Positions 40,033-49,695 of a DNA stretch of 64,000 nt are shown in pieces. Made by a program: the position numbers and the translations under genes. Source of the DNA: Pseudolabrys sp. Root1462 (GTDB taxonomy: Bacteria > Pseudomonadota > Alphaproteobacteria > Rhizobiales > Xanthobacteraceae); the NCBI RefSeq assembly GCF_001426945.1, contig NZ_LMFS01000004.1, positions 268,632-332,631 of the forward strand, written 5' to 3'. Every line of letters starts with the position of its first letter. Within the stretch, counting starts at the first letter, position 1. The notes under the pieces are model-generated. The model made no database searches. It was not told the origin of the DNA and worked only from the letters and a program-made list of their open reading frames with translations.

Positions 40033-40992
40033 ATGACTGACATCCAGGCGAGTTTCGAGAAGCACAAAGAGCACCTGCTATCCCTGCGAGGCTGCACCGC
40101 AGTCGCCATTGCTCTCAAAATATCCGGCGGCAAGACGTCAAAGACACCGGCCATCGTCGTGTTCGTGGCGCAGAAACGTCGCGATGTCCCTTCCGATCAA
40201 TGTGTGCCGGTCACGCTGGACGGCGTCCCAACCGATGTCGTGGAACGGAAATTTGGCGTTGTGCTCACCGCCACCGACCCGTTTGCACGCCATCAGCGCC
40301 TGTTCAGCGGTATCTCCGTCACGCCGCGCTGCGCGGCGGAAGTCTGGGGAACGATCGGTTGCATCATTCAGACCAATGGCAACGGCGCCAACATTGCCGC
40401 GGGCAACTACCTGCTCACGAACCAGCATGTCCTGAAATGGGCAGACCCCACTTATTCCAACTTCGAAAGCACCCGCATCATCCAGCCCGGCAACGCCGAC
40501 TCTCCGGCACCGGCCAATTACGACTGCGGCGACTTTGTCGCCGGCATACGCGATGCCAGTAACGACTGTGCCATTGCTACGATCGATCCGATGCGCGGAT
40601 GGCGCAATGAAGTGCCCAATCATCCGCGACACCGGGGGCGGCGTGACCTGCAAGGCGTTGCGGTCGCGCAGCTCCGGGACGAGGTCTATAAATTTGGTGC
40701 ATCGACGCTGAGCACTTGCGGGCGCGTCCGAGCGACCCACTTCCATTCCGACAATGGGCTCATCCGCAATGCGCTCTATATCGAGCACGAAGAAAACAAG
40801 CCCTGGGTGGCGGAAGGCGATTCGGGATCGGTCGCGATTCTGTACGAAGGCGATCTGGTGGTTGGTTTGAACTTCGCCGGAGACGACAAAACCGCCCTTC
40901 CCGATGGCGGCTACCGAGCCGGCTTTGCCTACGACATCCAGGGGCAGATGAACAACTTCGGCAATAACGTCATGCTGGCGCCGAATCCATAA
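40033..40992 (+). CDS. NAL1-like trypsin-fold serine protease
   Basis: 319 residues from ATG 40033; GGAG lies 7 nt upstream. Catalytic triad H132 (LLTNQHVL), D178 (SNDCAIATID) and S264 (AEGDSGSV). The N-terminal 90 residues (GCTAVAIALKISGG...AIVVFVAQK...LDGVPTDVVE) match the pattern seen before the protease domain of NARROW LEAF1-type proteins. No signal peptide is evident, so the enzyme looks cytoplasmic. Its upstream region is clearly more AT-rich than the rest of the window, which suggests acquisition. Substrate unknown. Confidence 0.82.
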   Translation: MTDIQASFEKHKEHLLSLRGCTAVAIALKISGGKTSKTPAIVVFVAQKRRDVPSDQCVPVTLDGVPTDVVERKFGVVLTATDPFARHQRLFSGISVTPRCAAEVWGTIGCIIQTNGNGANIAAGNYLLTNQHVLKWADPTYSNFESTRIIQPGNADSPAPANYDCGDFVAGIRDASNDCAIATIDPMRGWRNEVPNHPRHRGRRDLQGVAVAQLRDEVYKFGASTLSTCGRVRATHFHSDNGLIRNALYIEHEENKPWVAEGDSGSVAILYEGDLVVGLNFAGDDKTALPDGGYRAGFAYDIQGQMNNFGNNVMLAPNP

Positions 40993-41015
40993 GGCCTAAC
41001 TCGGCGTCGCGATGA

Positions 41016-41903
41016 TCAATGCGCCCAGATCAGCAGCACCACGCCGACAATGATCATGACGATGCCGAGAATTTCGCGCGGCGCGGTCGGCTGCTTGAAG
41101 GCGAACTTAGACACGCCCTGGGCGAACAGCACTTCGACCAGGGCCAGCGTGCGCACGCTCGCCGCGGAAGCAATCGCAAAGCCCAGGAACCAGAACTGCG
41201 AAGCCAGCGCTCCCATGAATCCGGCCAGCATTGACGGCCGCCATGCCTTGATGATCGCCCGCAGCACGTCGGGCTGGCGCCAAAGCAAATAGATCATCAG
41301 GACCGCAGCCTGAGTGACGAGGCTCACTGCCAGCGTGAAGGTGGCCGCCAAGACAAACTGCTCGGGAATGCCGAGCGACAGGATCGCCCCGCGAAAAGCG
41401 ATCGCGGACAGGCCGAACGTGCCTCCGGCGACGATGCCCATGATCGTCGGCTTGATGCCGTTGACCCGTGCCGCGCCCGGCTTCACGGCCATGACGACAA
41501 CGCCGGCGGTGGCGATGACGATGGCAAGCGCCAGCATCGGCGTCAGTTTGTCGCCAAGCAATACCAGTCCGAAAACCGCCGTCTGCACCGGTTCGGTCTT
41601 GATATAGGCCGTGGTAACCACGAAGGACCGGTCGTTCATCGCGGCCAGCATCAAGGTCGTGGCGACGATCTGCCCGCCGGCACCGAGCAAGATCCACGGC
41701 CAGTACGACAGCGACGGCGACGGCAGCCCGCTCTCGGTCACGGCACAGACGCCGATCAGGAACAGGATGGCGAACGGAAACCCGAACAGGAAGCGCACCT
41801 GCGTGGCGCCGACAGTGCCGAGCGTCGACGTCAGTTCGCGCTGCATGGCGTTGCGCGCGGTCTGCGCCGCCGCGGCGATGATGGTGAAGACGGCCCAGAG
41901 CAT
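41016..41903 (-). CDS. EamA (DMT) family transporter
   Basis: 295 residues with about ten hydrophobic helices in two EamA halves (residues about 3-140 and 150-293). It starts MLWAVFTIIAAAAQTARNAMQ and ends IMIIVGVVLLIWAH. The half-repeat with KTEPVQTAVFGLVLLGDKLTPMLALAIVIATAGVV is typical. Substrate is not predictable. No Shine-Dalgarno is seen; it follows the small unknown gene by 16 nt on the same strand and may be translated from the ubiG transcript. Confidence 0.9.
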   Translation of the reverse strand: MLWAVFTIIAAAAQTARNAMQRELTSTLGTVGATQVRFLFGFPFAILFLIGVCAVTESGLPSPSLSYWPWILLGAGGQIVATTLMLAAMNDRSFVVTTAYIKTEPVQTAVFGLVLLGDKLTPMLALAIVIATAGVVVMAVKPGAARVNGIKPTIMGIVAGGTFGLSAIAFRGAILSLGIPEQFVLAATFTLAVSLVTQAAVLMIYLLWRQPDVLRAIIKAWRPSMLAGFMGALASQFWFLGFAIASAASVRTLALVEVLFAQGVSKFAFKQPTAPREILGIVMIIVGVVLLIWAH

Positions 41904-41919
41904 GATGTCAGAACAACTT

Positions 41920-42267
41920 TTAGGCGGCGGGCTGCTTTATCATCTCGGGCGCTTCGGGGAATTCCTTGAGTTCGCCGTGCGCGTTATCGATCATCGCCAA
42001 CAGATCAAAATAGCGGATCGTCGGCGCCGCGCCCGTGCGCTTGATGACCCTCTGGCGCCACTCCTCATTGTGCGCACGCTGCGCAGCCTCGACCGACGGC
42101 CAGACATAGACGCCGCCGCCGCTCTTGCCGTTGAGCTCGAGCACGAAGGCCTTGCTCACGAGGTCCTTGTTGCCCTGCCATTTGGCGAAGACACTGCGCG
42201 CATCCGCGGCAACCTGCTCGCGCGTCGCGCCTTTCGGCGAATTGAATTCGACCAACTCGAGAATCAT
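41920..42267 (-). CDS. Small ferredoxin-fold-like hypothetical protein
   Basis: 115 residues. GGGGGAG lies 4-5 nt before ATG 42267. The pattern MILELVEFNSPKGATREQVAADARSVFAKWQ, then a central GGGVYVWPSVEAAQRAHNEEWRQRV, fits the dimeric alpha-beta barrel (ABM/YdhR-type) fold in which an N-terminal strand and helix and a conserved Tyr/Trp follow. This is an inference from pattern only. It lies 24 nt downstream of ubiG on the same strand. Confidence 0.65.
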   Translation of the reverse strand: MILELVEFNSPKGATREQVAADARSVFAKWQGNKDLVSKAFVLELNGKSGGGVYVWPSVEAAQRAHNEEWRQRVIKRTGAAPTIRYFDLLAMIDNAHGELKEFPEAPEMIKQPAA

Positions 42268-42291
42268 GAAGCTCCCCCCTCGCGCGCGGCT

Positions 42292-43074
42292 CTATTCCGA
42301 AATGCCGACGGCATTTTCGGGGACCGCGTGCTGGCCTTCCTTGCGCGCCACCAGCATGTAATTGACATCCATGTCGGACGACAATTGCCAGCGGTCGGCA
42401 AGCGGATTGAAGATGACGCCGCGCTCGCCGATGACATCGAGGCCGGTCGCCTCGATCGCGCGTTCCAGTTCGCGCGGCGTGACGAACTTGTCCCACTGAT
42501 GCGTGCCGCGCGGCAGCCAGCGCAGGACGTATTCGGCGCCGACGATCGCCAGCGCGAAACTCTTGAGTGTGCGGTTGAGCGTCGCCGCGATCATCAGCCC
42601 ACCGGGCTTCACCATCGAGGCGCAGGTCGCGACGAATTCCTCGACATTGACCACGTGCTCGACGACTTCCATGGCGAGGACCACATCGAACGTCTCGCCG
42701 CCCTCGGCCACCGCCTCGGCAGTGGTGGCGCGATAGTCGATCGTCAGGTCCTGCTCGTCGGCATGGGCGCGGGCGACCGCGATATTTTCCTCGGCCGGAT
42801 CGACGCCGACCATCGTCGCGCCAAGCCGGGCCAGCGGCTCCGATAGAATGCCGGCGCCGCAACCGATGTCGAGGATACGCAGATCGGCGAGGCTGCCCAG
42901 CGTCAGCGGATCGCGGCCGAAATGGGCGGCGACCTGGTCGCGAATATAGCCGACGCGGACCGGGTTGAGCTTGTGCAGCGGCGCCATGGGGCCGCGCTCG
43001 TCCCACCAGCGCGCCGCCATGCGGCCGAAGCGCTCGACCTCGCCGCGATCGATCGAATTTCCGGCAATGTTCAT
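42292..43074 (-). CDS. ubiG: Ubiquinone biosynthesis O-methyltransferase
   Basis: 260 residues from ATG 43074; AAGGGG lies 8 nt before it, and the longer frame to 43293 is not family-like. Motif [21 protein letters not shown], the EVVEHVV post-I segment and [32 protein letters not shown] are characteristic. UbiG methylates two hydroxyls in ubiquinone synthesis. It is divergent from the radical-SAM gene with 72 bp between starts. In this group ubiG usually lies close to lysC, and here the radical-SAM pair sits between them. Confidence 0.96.
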   Translation of the reverse strand: MNIAGNSIDRGEVERFGRMAARWWDERGPMAPLHKLNPVRVGYIRDQVAAHFGRDPLTLGSLADLRILDIGCGAGILSEPLARLGATMVGVDPAEENIAVARAHADEQDLTIDYRATTAEAVAEGGETFDVVLAMEVVEHVVNVEEFVATCASMVKPGGLMIAATLNRTLKSFALAIVGAEYVLRWLPRGTHQWDKFVTPRELERAIEATGLDVIGERGVIFNPLADRWQLSSDMDVNYMLVARKEGQHAVPENAVGISE

Positions 43075-43146
43075 CGGATCAACCCCTTGGAACAACGGCA
43101 GAAGTTCCGCATTGACACAGCCACGCCGAAAGAACAAAAAGAGAAC

Positions 43147-44370
43147 ATGGCCTCTCCGGACCTTAAGACCAAACTCGAGATCCTCGCCGACGCCGCCAAG
43201 TACGACGCGTCCTGCGCCTCCTCCGGCGCGCCGAAGCGCGACTCGAAAAACGGCAAGGGCATGGGCTCCACGACCGGCGCCGGCATCTGCCATTCCTATA
43301 CGCCGGACGGCCGGTGCGTGTCTCTCCTGAAAATCCTTTTGACCAATTCCTGCATCTTCGATTGCACCTATTGCATCAACCGGCGCAGCAGCAATGTGCG
43401 GCGAGCGCGCTTTACCGTGGACGAGGTCGTCGGCCTGACGCTGGAGTTCTACAAGAGGAACTACATCGAGGGCCTATTTCTCTCCTCCGGCATCATTCGC
43501 GATGCCGACTACACCATGGAGCAACTGGTCGCGGTGGCGCGGCGGCTGCGCGAGGAGCATCACTTCCGCGGCTACATCCACCTCAAGGCCATTCCCGAAG
43601 CGAGCCAGGAACTGATCGCGCAGGCCGGCCGCCATGCCGACCGGCTGTCGATCAATATCGAGTTGCCGACCGAGACCGGTCTTGCGCAATACGCGCCGGA
43701 AAAGAAGCAGACCACGATCCGCGGCACGATGGCGAAGCTCAAGCTGCGCATCGACGAGGTCCAGGCCGAGCGAAAGGCGCCGCGATTTTCGCCATCCGGC
43801 CAGAGCACGCAGATGATCGTCGGCGCCGACGGCGCCAATGACGCAACCATCCTCACCACCAGCGCGGCGCTCTATGCCAGCTACGGCCTGCGCCGCATCT
43901 ATTACTCGGCGTTCAGCCCGATCCCGGATTCGAGCCGCGCGCTGCCGCTGAAGGCGCCGCCCTTGATGCGCGAGCACCGGCTGTATCAGGCCGACTGGCT
44001 GATGCGTTACTACGGCTTCGACTCATCGGAGATCCTCGCCGGCGATGCCGCCGGCATGCTCGACCTCGAGATCGATCCGAAATTCGCCTGGGCACTGCGC
44101 AACCGCGCGCAGTTTCCGCTCGATGTGAATGCCGCGCCGCGCGAGATGCTGCTGCGCGTGCCGGGTCTCGGCGCGCGCACCGTCGATCGCATGATCGAGA
44201 CGCGGCGGCACAAGACGCTGCGACTCGACGACATCGCGCGGCTCAAGGGCGCGGTGAAGCGGGCGCGGCCTTTCATCGTCACGCCCGATCACCGGCCGGT
44301 GCAGGACCTCGACAGCGCGGCGATCCGCGCCAGGCTGGCGCCACCACCGAAACAGTTGTCGCTGTTCTAG
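43147..44370 (+). CDS. Putative DNA modification/repair radical SAM protein
   Basis: 407 residues from ATG 43147. The radical-SAM cluster motif is C69-x3-C73-x2-C76 ([10 protein letters not shown]). A C-terminal helix-hairpin-helix element is visible (about 335-385; [20 protein letters not shown]), a DNA-binding fold. This is the family found next to UDG-like genes and described as a putative DNA modification/repair radical SAM protein. The reaction is not known. It is followed 10 nt later by the UdgX fusion. It shares a 72-bp region with ubiG in divergent orientation, where an interrupted GGAAC-N10-GTTCC repeat occurs at 43089-43108. Confidence 0.92.
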   Translation: MASPDLKTKLEILADAAKYDASCASSGAPKRDSKNGKGMGSTTGAGICHSYTPDGRCVSLLKILLTNSCIFDCTYCINRRSSNVRRARFTVDEVVGLTLEFYKRNYIEGLFLSSGIIRDADYTMEQLVAVARRLREEHHFRGYIHLKAIPEASQELIAQAGRHADRLSINIELPTETGLAQYAPEKKQTTIRGTMAKLKLRIDEVQAERKAPRFSPSGQSTQMIVGADGANDATILTTSAALYASYGLRRIYYSAFSPIPDSSRALPLKAPPLMREHRLYQADWLMRYYGFDSSEILAGDAAGMLDLEIDPKFAWALRNRAQFPLDVNAAPREMLLRVPGLGARTVDRMIETRRHKTLRLDDIARLKGAVKRARPFIVTPDHRPVQDLDSAAIRARLAPPPKQLSLF

Positions 44371-44380
44371 GGAGCGGCCC

Positions 44381-45838
44381 ATGTACCGCGTCACCATCCA
44401 GAACGAGACGTCGCTGCCCGAATTCCGCGATCATGTCCGCACTCTGATCGGCGCCCGCATCAAGCCGCGTGATGTGACATTTTCAACGGCGGAGTCGGCC
44501 GATCTGTTCGGCGAAACCCCGCCCGCCGACCGCAAAGTGCCGGCATTTACGGTGCCGGGCGCTTATGTCGAACTGGCACAGGTGGTGTTGAGCCACCGCG
44601 ATCCGGCGCGGTTTGCGCTGCTGTACGAGCTGCTGTGGCGGCTTCTGCACGAGGATCGCAAGCTGATGTCGATCCACTCCGACCCGCTGCTTCACAAGCT
44701 GCGGCACATGGAAAAATCCGTCCGCCGCGACCTCCACAAGATGACGGCGTTCTTGCGTTTCCGCAAAGTCGAGGACGACGACGGCGAGCTCTACATCGCC
44801 TGGTTCGAACCGCAGCATCTCATTCTCGGCGCGGCGGCGGCGTTCTTCATCAAGCGCTTCGCCAACATGCGCTGGTCGATCCTGACGCCGGACGGCACGC
44901 TGAACTGGGACACCAATGCGCTCAGCTACGGACCGGCGGTGCCGAAAGCGCAGGCGCCGCAGGACGACGCCATGGAGGACTGGTGGAGAAGCTACTACGC
45001 TTCGACCTTCAATCCGGCGCGCGTCAATCCGGAGATGATGCGCAGCGAAATGCCGGTGCGCTACTGGAAGAACCTGCCGGAGACGTCGCTCATCCCCGGC
45101 ATGATCGCCGCGGCGCGGGCTCGCACCGGCGCGATGCTCGACACCGCGCCAACCGAACCGCGCAAGAACAAGTCGGGCGACATCGTCATGCGCGAGTTCT
45201 TCGCCAGCGACGCGCCGCAAGTCAGCGTGATTGCCGGCACGCTGGCGGCATTGCGGGCGGAAGCGGCGTCGTGCCGGCGCTGTCCGCTCTATGGTCACGC
45301 CACGCAGACCGTCTTCGGGGAAGGACCGGAACGCGCGCCGGTCGTATTCGTCGGCGAGCAGCCGGGCGACCAAGAAGACCTCGGCGGCAAGCCCTTCATC
45401 GGCCCGGCCGGCCAGATGTTCGACCGCGCGCTGGCGGAAGCCGGCATCGCCCGGCCCATGGTCTATGTCACCAATGCGGTGAAGCACTTCAAATTCGTGC
45501 CGCGCGGCAAGAAGCGCATTCACCAGAAGCCGAACGCCGGCGAGGTCGAGCACTGCCGCTGGTGGCTCGAACGCGAGCTGACCCTCATTCAACCGAAACT
45601 GGTCGTCGCCCTCGGCGCCACCGCCGTGAAGGCGCTCATCGGCAAGGATGTGAAGATCACCGAGATGCGCGGCCGCCTGCTGACGATCCGCGACGGCCTC
45701 ACTTTGGTCGCGACCGCGCACCCTTCCTATCTGCTGCGGCTGCCGGATGCCGCGGTCAAGGCCGCCGAATACGGCCGCTTCGTGGAGGACCTCACCGCCG
45801 TGGCCCGCTATCTGCCGGAAATCGCCAAAACGGCTTGA
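44381..45838 (+). CDS. DUF4130 domain fused to UdgX-type uracil-DNA binding protein
   Basis: 485 residues. Residues about 1-230 are the DUF4130 domain (MYRVTIQNETSLPEFRDHVR..., HDPLLHKLRHMEK, WSILTPDGTLNWD). Residues about 280-480 are a family-4/UdgX-type uracil-DNA glycosylase: four Cys for an iron-sulfur cluster (CRRCPLYGHATQ and later), GEQPGDQEDLGG, GPAGQMFDRAL, and the loop KKRIHQ with H381. In UdgX the equivalent His forms a covalent bond to the uracil-derived abasic site. GGGAG 6 nt upstream marks the start. Combined with the radical-SAM gene it looks like one module. Confidence 0.93.
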   Translation: MYRVTIQNETSLPEFRDHVRTLIGARIKPRDVTFSTAESADLFGETPPADRKVPAFTVPGAYVELAQVVLSHRDPARFALLYELLWRLLHEDRKLMSIHSDPLLHKLRHMEKSVRRDLHKMTAFLRFRKVEDDDGELYIAWFEPQHLILGAAAAFFIKRFANMRWSILTPDGTLNWDTNALSYGPAVPKAQAPQDDAMEDWWRSYYASTFNPARVNPEMMRSEMPVRYWKNLPETSLIPGMIAAARARTGAMLDTAPTEPRKNKSGDIVMREFFASDAPQVSVIAGTLAALRAEAASCRRCPLYGHATQTVFGEGPERAPVVFVGEQPGDQEDLGGKPFIGPAGQMFDRALAEAGIARPMVYVTNAVKHFKFVPRGKKRIHQKPNAGEVEHCRWWLERELTLIQPKLVVALGATAVKALIGKDVKITEMRGRLLTIRDGLTLVATAHPSYLLRLPDAAVKAAEYGRFVEDLTAVARYLPEIAKTA

Positions 45839-45900
45839 CGTTCGGCCGATTTCCCGTGTTGCAGCGCGATGATACGGCCGTTATGAATACGCGCCTTTTC

Positions 45901-45930
45901 GGCCGGCCGGGGACGCCCCTCGGGCCGGCC
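45901..45930. other. GC-rich hairpin in the udgX-lysC gap
   Basis: GGCCGGCC at 45901-45908 can pair with GGCCGGCC at 45923-45930 (a palindromic octamer), with GGGG/CCCC inner pairs. No T-run follows, so it is not a clear terminator; it lies 31 nt before lysC and could be a leader structure. Confidence 0.4.
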
Positions 45931-45961
45931 TTGTGTTACCTACCGTCTGTCCGGGAAGCTT

Positions 45962-47215
45962 ATGCCTCGCCTCGTCATGAAATTCGGCGGCACCTCCGTC
46001 GCCGACCTCGACCGCATCCGCAACGTCGCGCGTCACGTCAAACGCGAGGTCGATGCCGGCTATGATGTCGCCGTCATCGTCTCGGCCATGTCCGGCGTGA
46101 CCAACCAGCTCGTGGCCTGGTGCCGCGAGGCCGCGCCTATGCACGACGCCCGGGAATACGATGCGGTGGTGGCAACCGGTGAGCAGGTCACGGCCGGGCT
46201 CCTCGCGCTCGTGCTGGAAGGCATGGGCGTCAACGCCCGCTCCTGGCAGGGCTGGCAGCTCCCAATCCTGACCGACAATGCCCACGCCTCGGCCCGCATC
46301 AAGGACATCAACGGCGCCGAACTGATCAAGCGCTTCGAGGAGCACAAGCAGGTCGCCGTCATCGCCGGCTTCCAGGGCATGCACAAAGATACGGGCCGCA
46401 TCACCACGCTCGGTCGCGGCGGCTCCGACACTTCGGCGGTCGCGGTCGCCGCCGCTATCGGGGCAGAGCGCTGCGACATCTACACCGACGTCGACGGCGT
46501 CTACACCACCGACCCGCGCGTCGAGCCGAAGGCGCGCCGCCTCGACAAGATCGCGTTCGAGGAAATGCTGGAAATGGCGTCGCTCGGCGCCAAGGTCATG
46601 CAGGTGCGCTCGATCGAGCTCGGCATGCTGCACAAGGTGCGCATCTTCGTCCGCTCCAGCTTCGTCAAGCCGGAAGACATCGACCCCAAGGCCAAGTTCG
46701 TTGGCACGCTTATCTGCGACGAGAGTGAGATCATGGAACAGCAAACCGTCACCGGCATCGCCTTCTCCAAGGACGAAGCGCAAATCTCGATCCGCCGCGT
46801 GCAGGACAAGCCCGGCATCGCCGCCGCGATCTTCGGACCGCTGGCCGACGCCAGCATCAACGTCGACATGATCGTGCAGAACATTTCACCGGACGGCTCG
46901 ACCACCGACCTGACCTTTACCGTGCCTTCGGCCGACTACGAGCGCGCCCGCGTCACCATCGAGAAGGCCAAGGCCCAGATCGGCTACGAGCGCCTCGACG
47001 GCGCCACCGACGTCGCCAAGGTCTCGGTCATCGGCATCGGCATGCGCAGCCACGCCGGCGTCGCCGCCATGGCGTTCAAGGCGCTGTCCGAGCAGAAGAT
47101 CAACATCCTCGCAATCACCACCTCGGAGATCAAATTCTCGGTGCTGATCAAGGCCTCGCAGACCGACCAGGCGGTACGGACGCTGCACACGCTGTACGGG
47201 CTCGATAAGGCGTAA
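45962..47215 (+). CDS. lysC: Aspartate kinase
   Basis: 417 residues. The kinase domain begins MKFGGTSVADLDRI, with TLGRGGSDTSAVAVAAA and DVDGVYTTDPR; two ACT domains follow (from about residue 265). Aspartate kinase makes aspartyl phosphate for lysine, threonine, methionine and diaminopimelate. Length matches the alphaproteobacterial monofunctional form. ptsP follows 212 nt downstream on the same strand. Confidence 0.97.
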   Translation: MPRLVMKFGGTSVADLDRIRNVARHVKREVDAGYDVAVIVSAMSGVTNQLVAWCREAAPMHDAREYDAVVATGEQVTAGLLALVLEGMGVNARSWQGWQLPILTDNAHASARIKDINGAELIKRFEEHKQVAVIAGFQGMHKDTGRITTLGRGGSDTSAVAVAAAIGAERCDIYTDVDGVYTTDPRVEPKARRLDKIAFEEMLEMASLGAKVMQVRSIELGMLHKVRIFVRSSFVKPEDIDPKAKFVGTLICDESEIMEQQTVTGIAFSKDEAQISIRRVQDKPGIAAAIFGPLADASINVDMIVQNISPDGSTTDLTFTVPSADYERARVTIEKAKAQIGYERLDGATDVAKVSVIGIGMRSHAGVAAMAFKALSEQKINILAITTSEIKFSVLIKASQTDQAVRTLHTLYGLDKA

Positions 47216-47427
47216 CGCGTCCGTCGGCCTTCCAGACGACCGTGAAGAAAAACAACGGGGCGCGGGTTCGATAGGCCCTTTCCCTTGCCCCCCTCTATCC
47301 GCAACGGCTATAGCCTCCCATATGCGGCTTTGAGGGCTTTGCCGGCCTTTTTGGCCGCGTTTCGAGCATAATCGGGCCGTAGACGAAGCTTCCGGGCTTC
47401 GGAATCGGCTGAAAAGGGGCTTCTTCA

Positions 47428-49695
47428 ATGCGTGGCGCGCTGGGCGGCCCACGCGTGCTGTTGCGACGGCTTCGCGAGGTCATGGCGGAGCCGGTCAGCG
47501 CGCAGGACCGTCTCGACAAGGTGGTCGTTTTGATCGCCGCCAACATGGTGGCGGAGGTGTGCTCCGTCTACGTGTTGCGCGTCGACGGCACCCTTGAGCT
47601 GTACGCCACTGAAGGCCTCAAGCGCGAGGCGGTCCACAATACGGTGATGAAGGCCGACGAGGGCCTGGTCGGCCTGGTGGCGAGCGAAGCCACCAAGATC
47701 AACCTGTCCGACGCGCAGAATCACCCGGCTTATTCATTCCGTCCGGAAACCGGCGAAGAAATCTACCACTCCTTCCTCGGCGTGCCGATCCTGCGCGCCG
47801 GCAACACGCTCGGCGTGCTCGTTGTGCAGAACCGCGCGCGGCGGACCTACACCGAGGAAGAAGAAGAGGCGTTGCAGACCACGGCGATGGTGCTCGCCGA
47901 GATGATCGCCTCGGGCGAACTCTCGTCGCTCGCCAGGCCCGGCGCCGAGCCGATCGCGCGCCACGCCATTCACATCGAAGGCTCGTCGCTGTCCGATGGC
48001 ATCGCGCTTGGTCACGTTGTGCTGCACGAACCGCGCGTCGTCATCACCAATGTCATTGCCGACGACGTGCCGCGCGAGCTGAAGCGCCTCGAAGCGGCGC
48101 TGGCGACTTTGCGCGCCGATCTCGATCGCCTGGTCGAACACCGCGACCTAGCCGACGGCGGCGAGCATCGCGAAGTGCTCGAGGCCTATCGCATGTTCTC
48201 CTACGACCAGGGTTGGGCGCACAAGATCCGCGAAGCCGTGACCACCGGCCTGACTGCTGAAGCCGCCGTCGAACGCGTTCAGTCCGATACGCGAGCCCGT
48301 ATGCTGCGCGCGTCCGATCCGTATCTGCGCGATCGTCTGCACGATCTCGATGACCTGTCGAATCGGCTGATGCGCGTTCTGATGGGCCAGGACCACGCGC
48401 CGACCCGCGAGCAGCTGCCGGACAACGCCATCATCGTGGCCCGCTCAATGGGTCCCGCCGCCCTGCTCGACTATGACCGCAAGAAAGTGCGCGGTCTCGT
48501 CCTCGAAGAAGGCGGGCCGACGTCTCATGTCTCGATCGTGGCCCGCGCACTGGGCATCCCGGCGGTCGGCGACATTGCAAACGCCACAGGTCTGGTCGAA
48601 CAGGGCGACGCCATCATCGTCGACGGTTCGACCGGCCACGTGCATATGCGGCCGCCGCAGGACATCGAGGCGGCCTACGGCGAGCGCGTCAAGCTGCGTG
48701 CCCGGCGGCAGGCGCAGTACCGCGCGCTGCGCGACAAGCCCTGCGTGACCAAGGACGGCTGCACCATCAGCTTGATGATGAATGCCGGCCTCACCATCGA
48801 CCTGCCGCACATGGCGGAAACGGGCGCCGGCGGCATTGGTCTGTTCCGCACCGAAATGCAGTTCATGGTGGCGCCGACCATGCCGCGCGTGTCCGAACAA
48901 CTCGCGCTCTACCGCACCGTGCTGAACTCCGCTGACAAGAAGCCGGTCACCTTCCGCACGCTCGATATCGGCGGCGACAAGGTGCTGCCTTACATGCGCA
49001 ACTTCGAAGAGGAAAACCCGGCGCTGGGCTGGCGCGCCATCCGCCTCGGCCTCGACCGTCCCGGCCTGTTGCGCAGCCAGGTTCGCGCTCTGCTGCGCGC
49101 TGCGGGCGGCCGCGAATTGCGCGTGATGTTCCCGATGATCGCCACCGTCGAGGAATTCGACCAGGCGAAGGCACTGGTCGATATGGAGCTGACCCATTTG
49201 CGCCGCCACGGCCACCAGTTGCCGGAGCGGGTGCATATCGGCGCCATGCTGGAAGTGCCGTCGCTGCTGTTCCAGCTCGACGAACTGCTCGAGCGCGTCG
49301 ATTTTCTTTCGGTCGGATCCAACGACCTGATGCAGTTTCTCTACGCCGCCGACCGCGGCAATACCCGCGTGTCGTCGCGCTTCGACACGCTTTCGGCGCC
49401 CGTGCTGCGCGCGCTGAAAGACATTGCCGACAAGGCCGCCAAGCACGGCAAACCGGTGGCGCTGTGCGGCGAGATGGCATCGCAGCCCTTGGGCGCCATG
49501 GCGCTCGCCATTCTCGGCTATCGTGCGATGTCGCTGACGCCCTCCGCCGTCGGCCCGATCAAGGCCATGCTGCTCGCCCTCGATTGCAAGAAGGGTGCGG
49601 ACGTGCTGTTGCCGGCATTGGCGAAACCGGTCGGCAGCGTGCCGATCCGCGCCATGCTCGAAGAATTCGCTCAATCCGAAGGCCTGCCGATTTGA
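47428..49695 (+). CDS. ptsP: PEP-protein phosphotransferase of the nitrogen PTS (EI-Ntr)
   Basis: 755 residues; AAAGGGG 8 nt before ATG 47428. An N-terminal GAF domain (about 20-160) is followed by the EI domains: the phosphorylated H367 in [14 protein letters not shown] and PEP-binding [18 protein letters not shown] and VALCGEMA with the catalytic Cys. PtsP phosphorylates NPr and so EIIA-Ntr, linking nitrogen and potassium status to regulation; GAF senses glutamine in other species. Its stop overlaps the prfA start codon. Confidence 0.97.
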   Translation: MRGALGGPRVLLRRLREVMAEPVSAQDRLDKVVVLIAANMVAEVCSVYVLRVDGTLELYATEGLKREAVHNTVMKADEGLVGLVASEATKINLSDAQNHPAYSFRPETGEEIYHSFLGVPILRAGNTLGVLVVQNRARRTYTEEEEEALQTTAMVLAEMIASGELSSLARPGAEPIARHAIHIEGSSLSDGIALGHVVLHEPRVVITNVIADDVPRELKRLEAALATLRADLDRLVEHRDLADGGEHREVLEAYRMFSYDQGWAHKIREAVTTGLTAEAAVERVQSDTRARMLRASDPYLRDRLHDLDDLSNRLMRVLMGQDHAPTREQLPDNAIIVARSMGPAALLDYDRKKVRGLVLEEGGPTSHVSIVARALGIPAVGDIANATGLVEQGDAIIVDGSTGHVHMRPPQDIEAAYGERVKLRARRQAQYRALRDKPCVTKDGCTISLMMNAGLTIDLPHMAETGAGGIGLFRTEMQFMVAPTMPRVSEQLALYRTVLNSADKKPVTFRTLDIGGDKVLPYMRNFEEENPALGWRAIRLGLDRPGLLRSQVRALLRAAGGRELRVMFPMIATVEEFDQAKALVDMELTHLRRHGHQLPERVHIGAMLEVPSLLFQLDELLERVDFLSVGSNDLMQFLYAADRGNTRVSSRFDTLSAPVLRALKDIADKAAKHGKPVALCGEMASQPLGAMALAILGYRAMSLTPSAVGPIKAMLLALDCKKGADVLLPALAKPVGSVPIRAMLEEFAQSEGLPI

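Noticed and set aside
43089-43108. GGAAC-N10-GTTCC as SOS box of the rSAM/UdgX operon
   Set aside because: The alphaproteobacterial SOS box is a direct repeat with 7-nt spacing; this is an inverted repeat with 10 nt.
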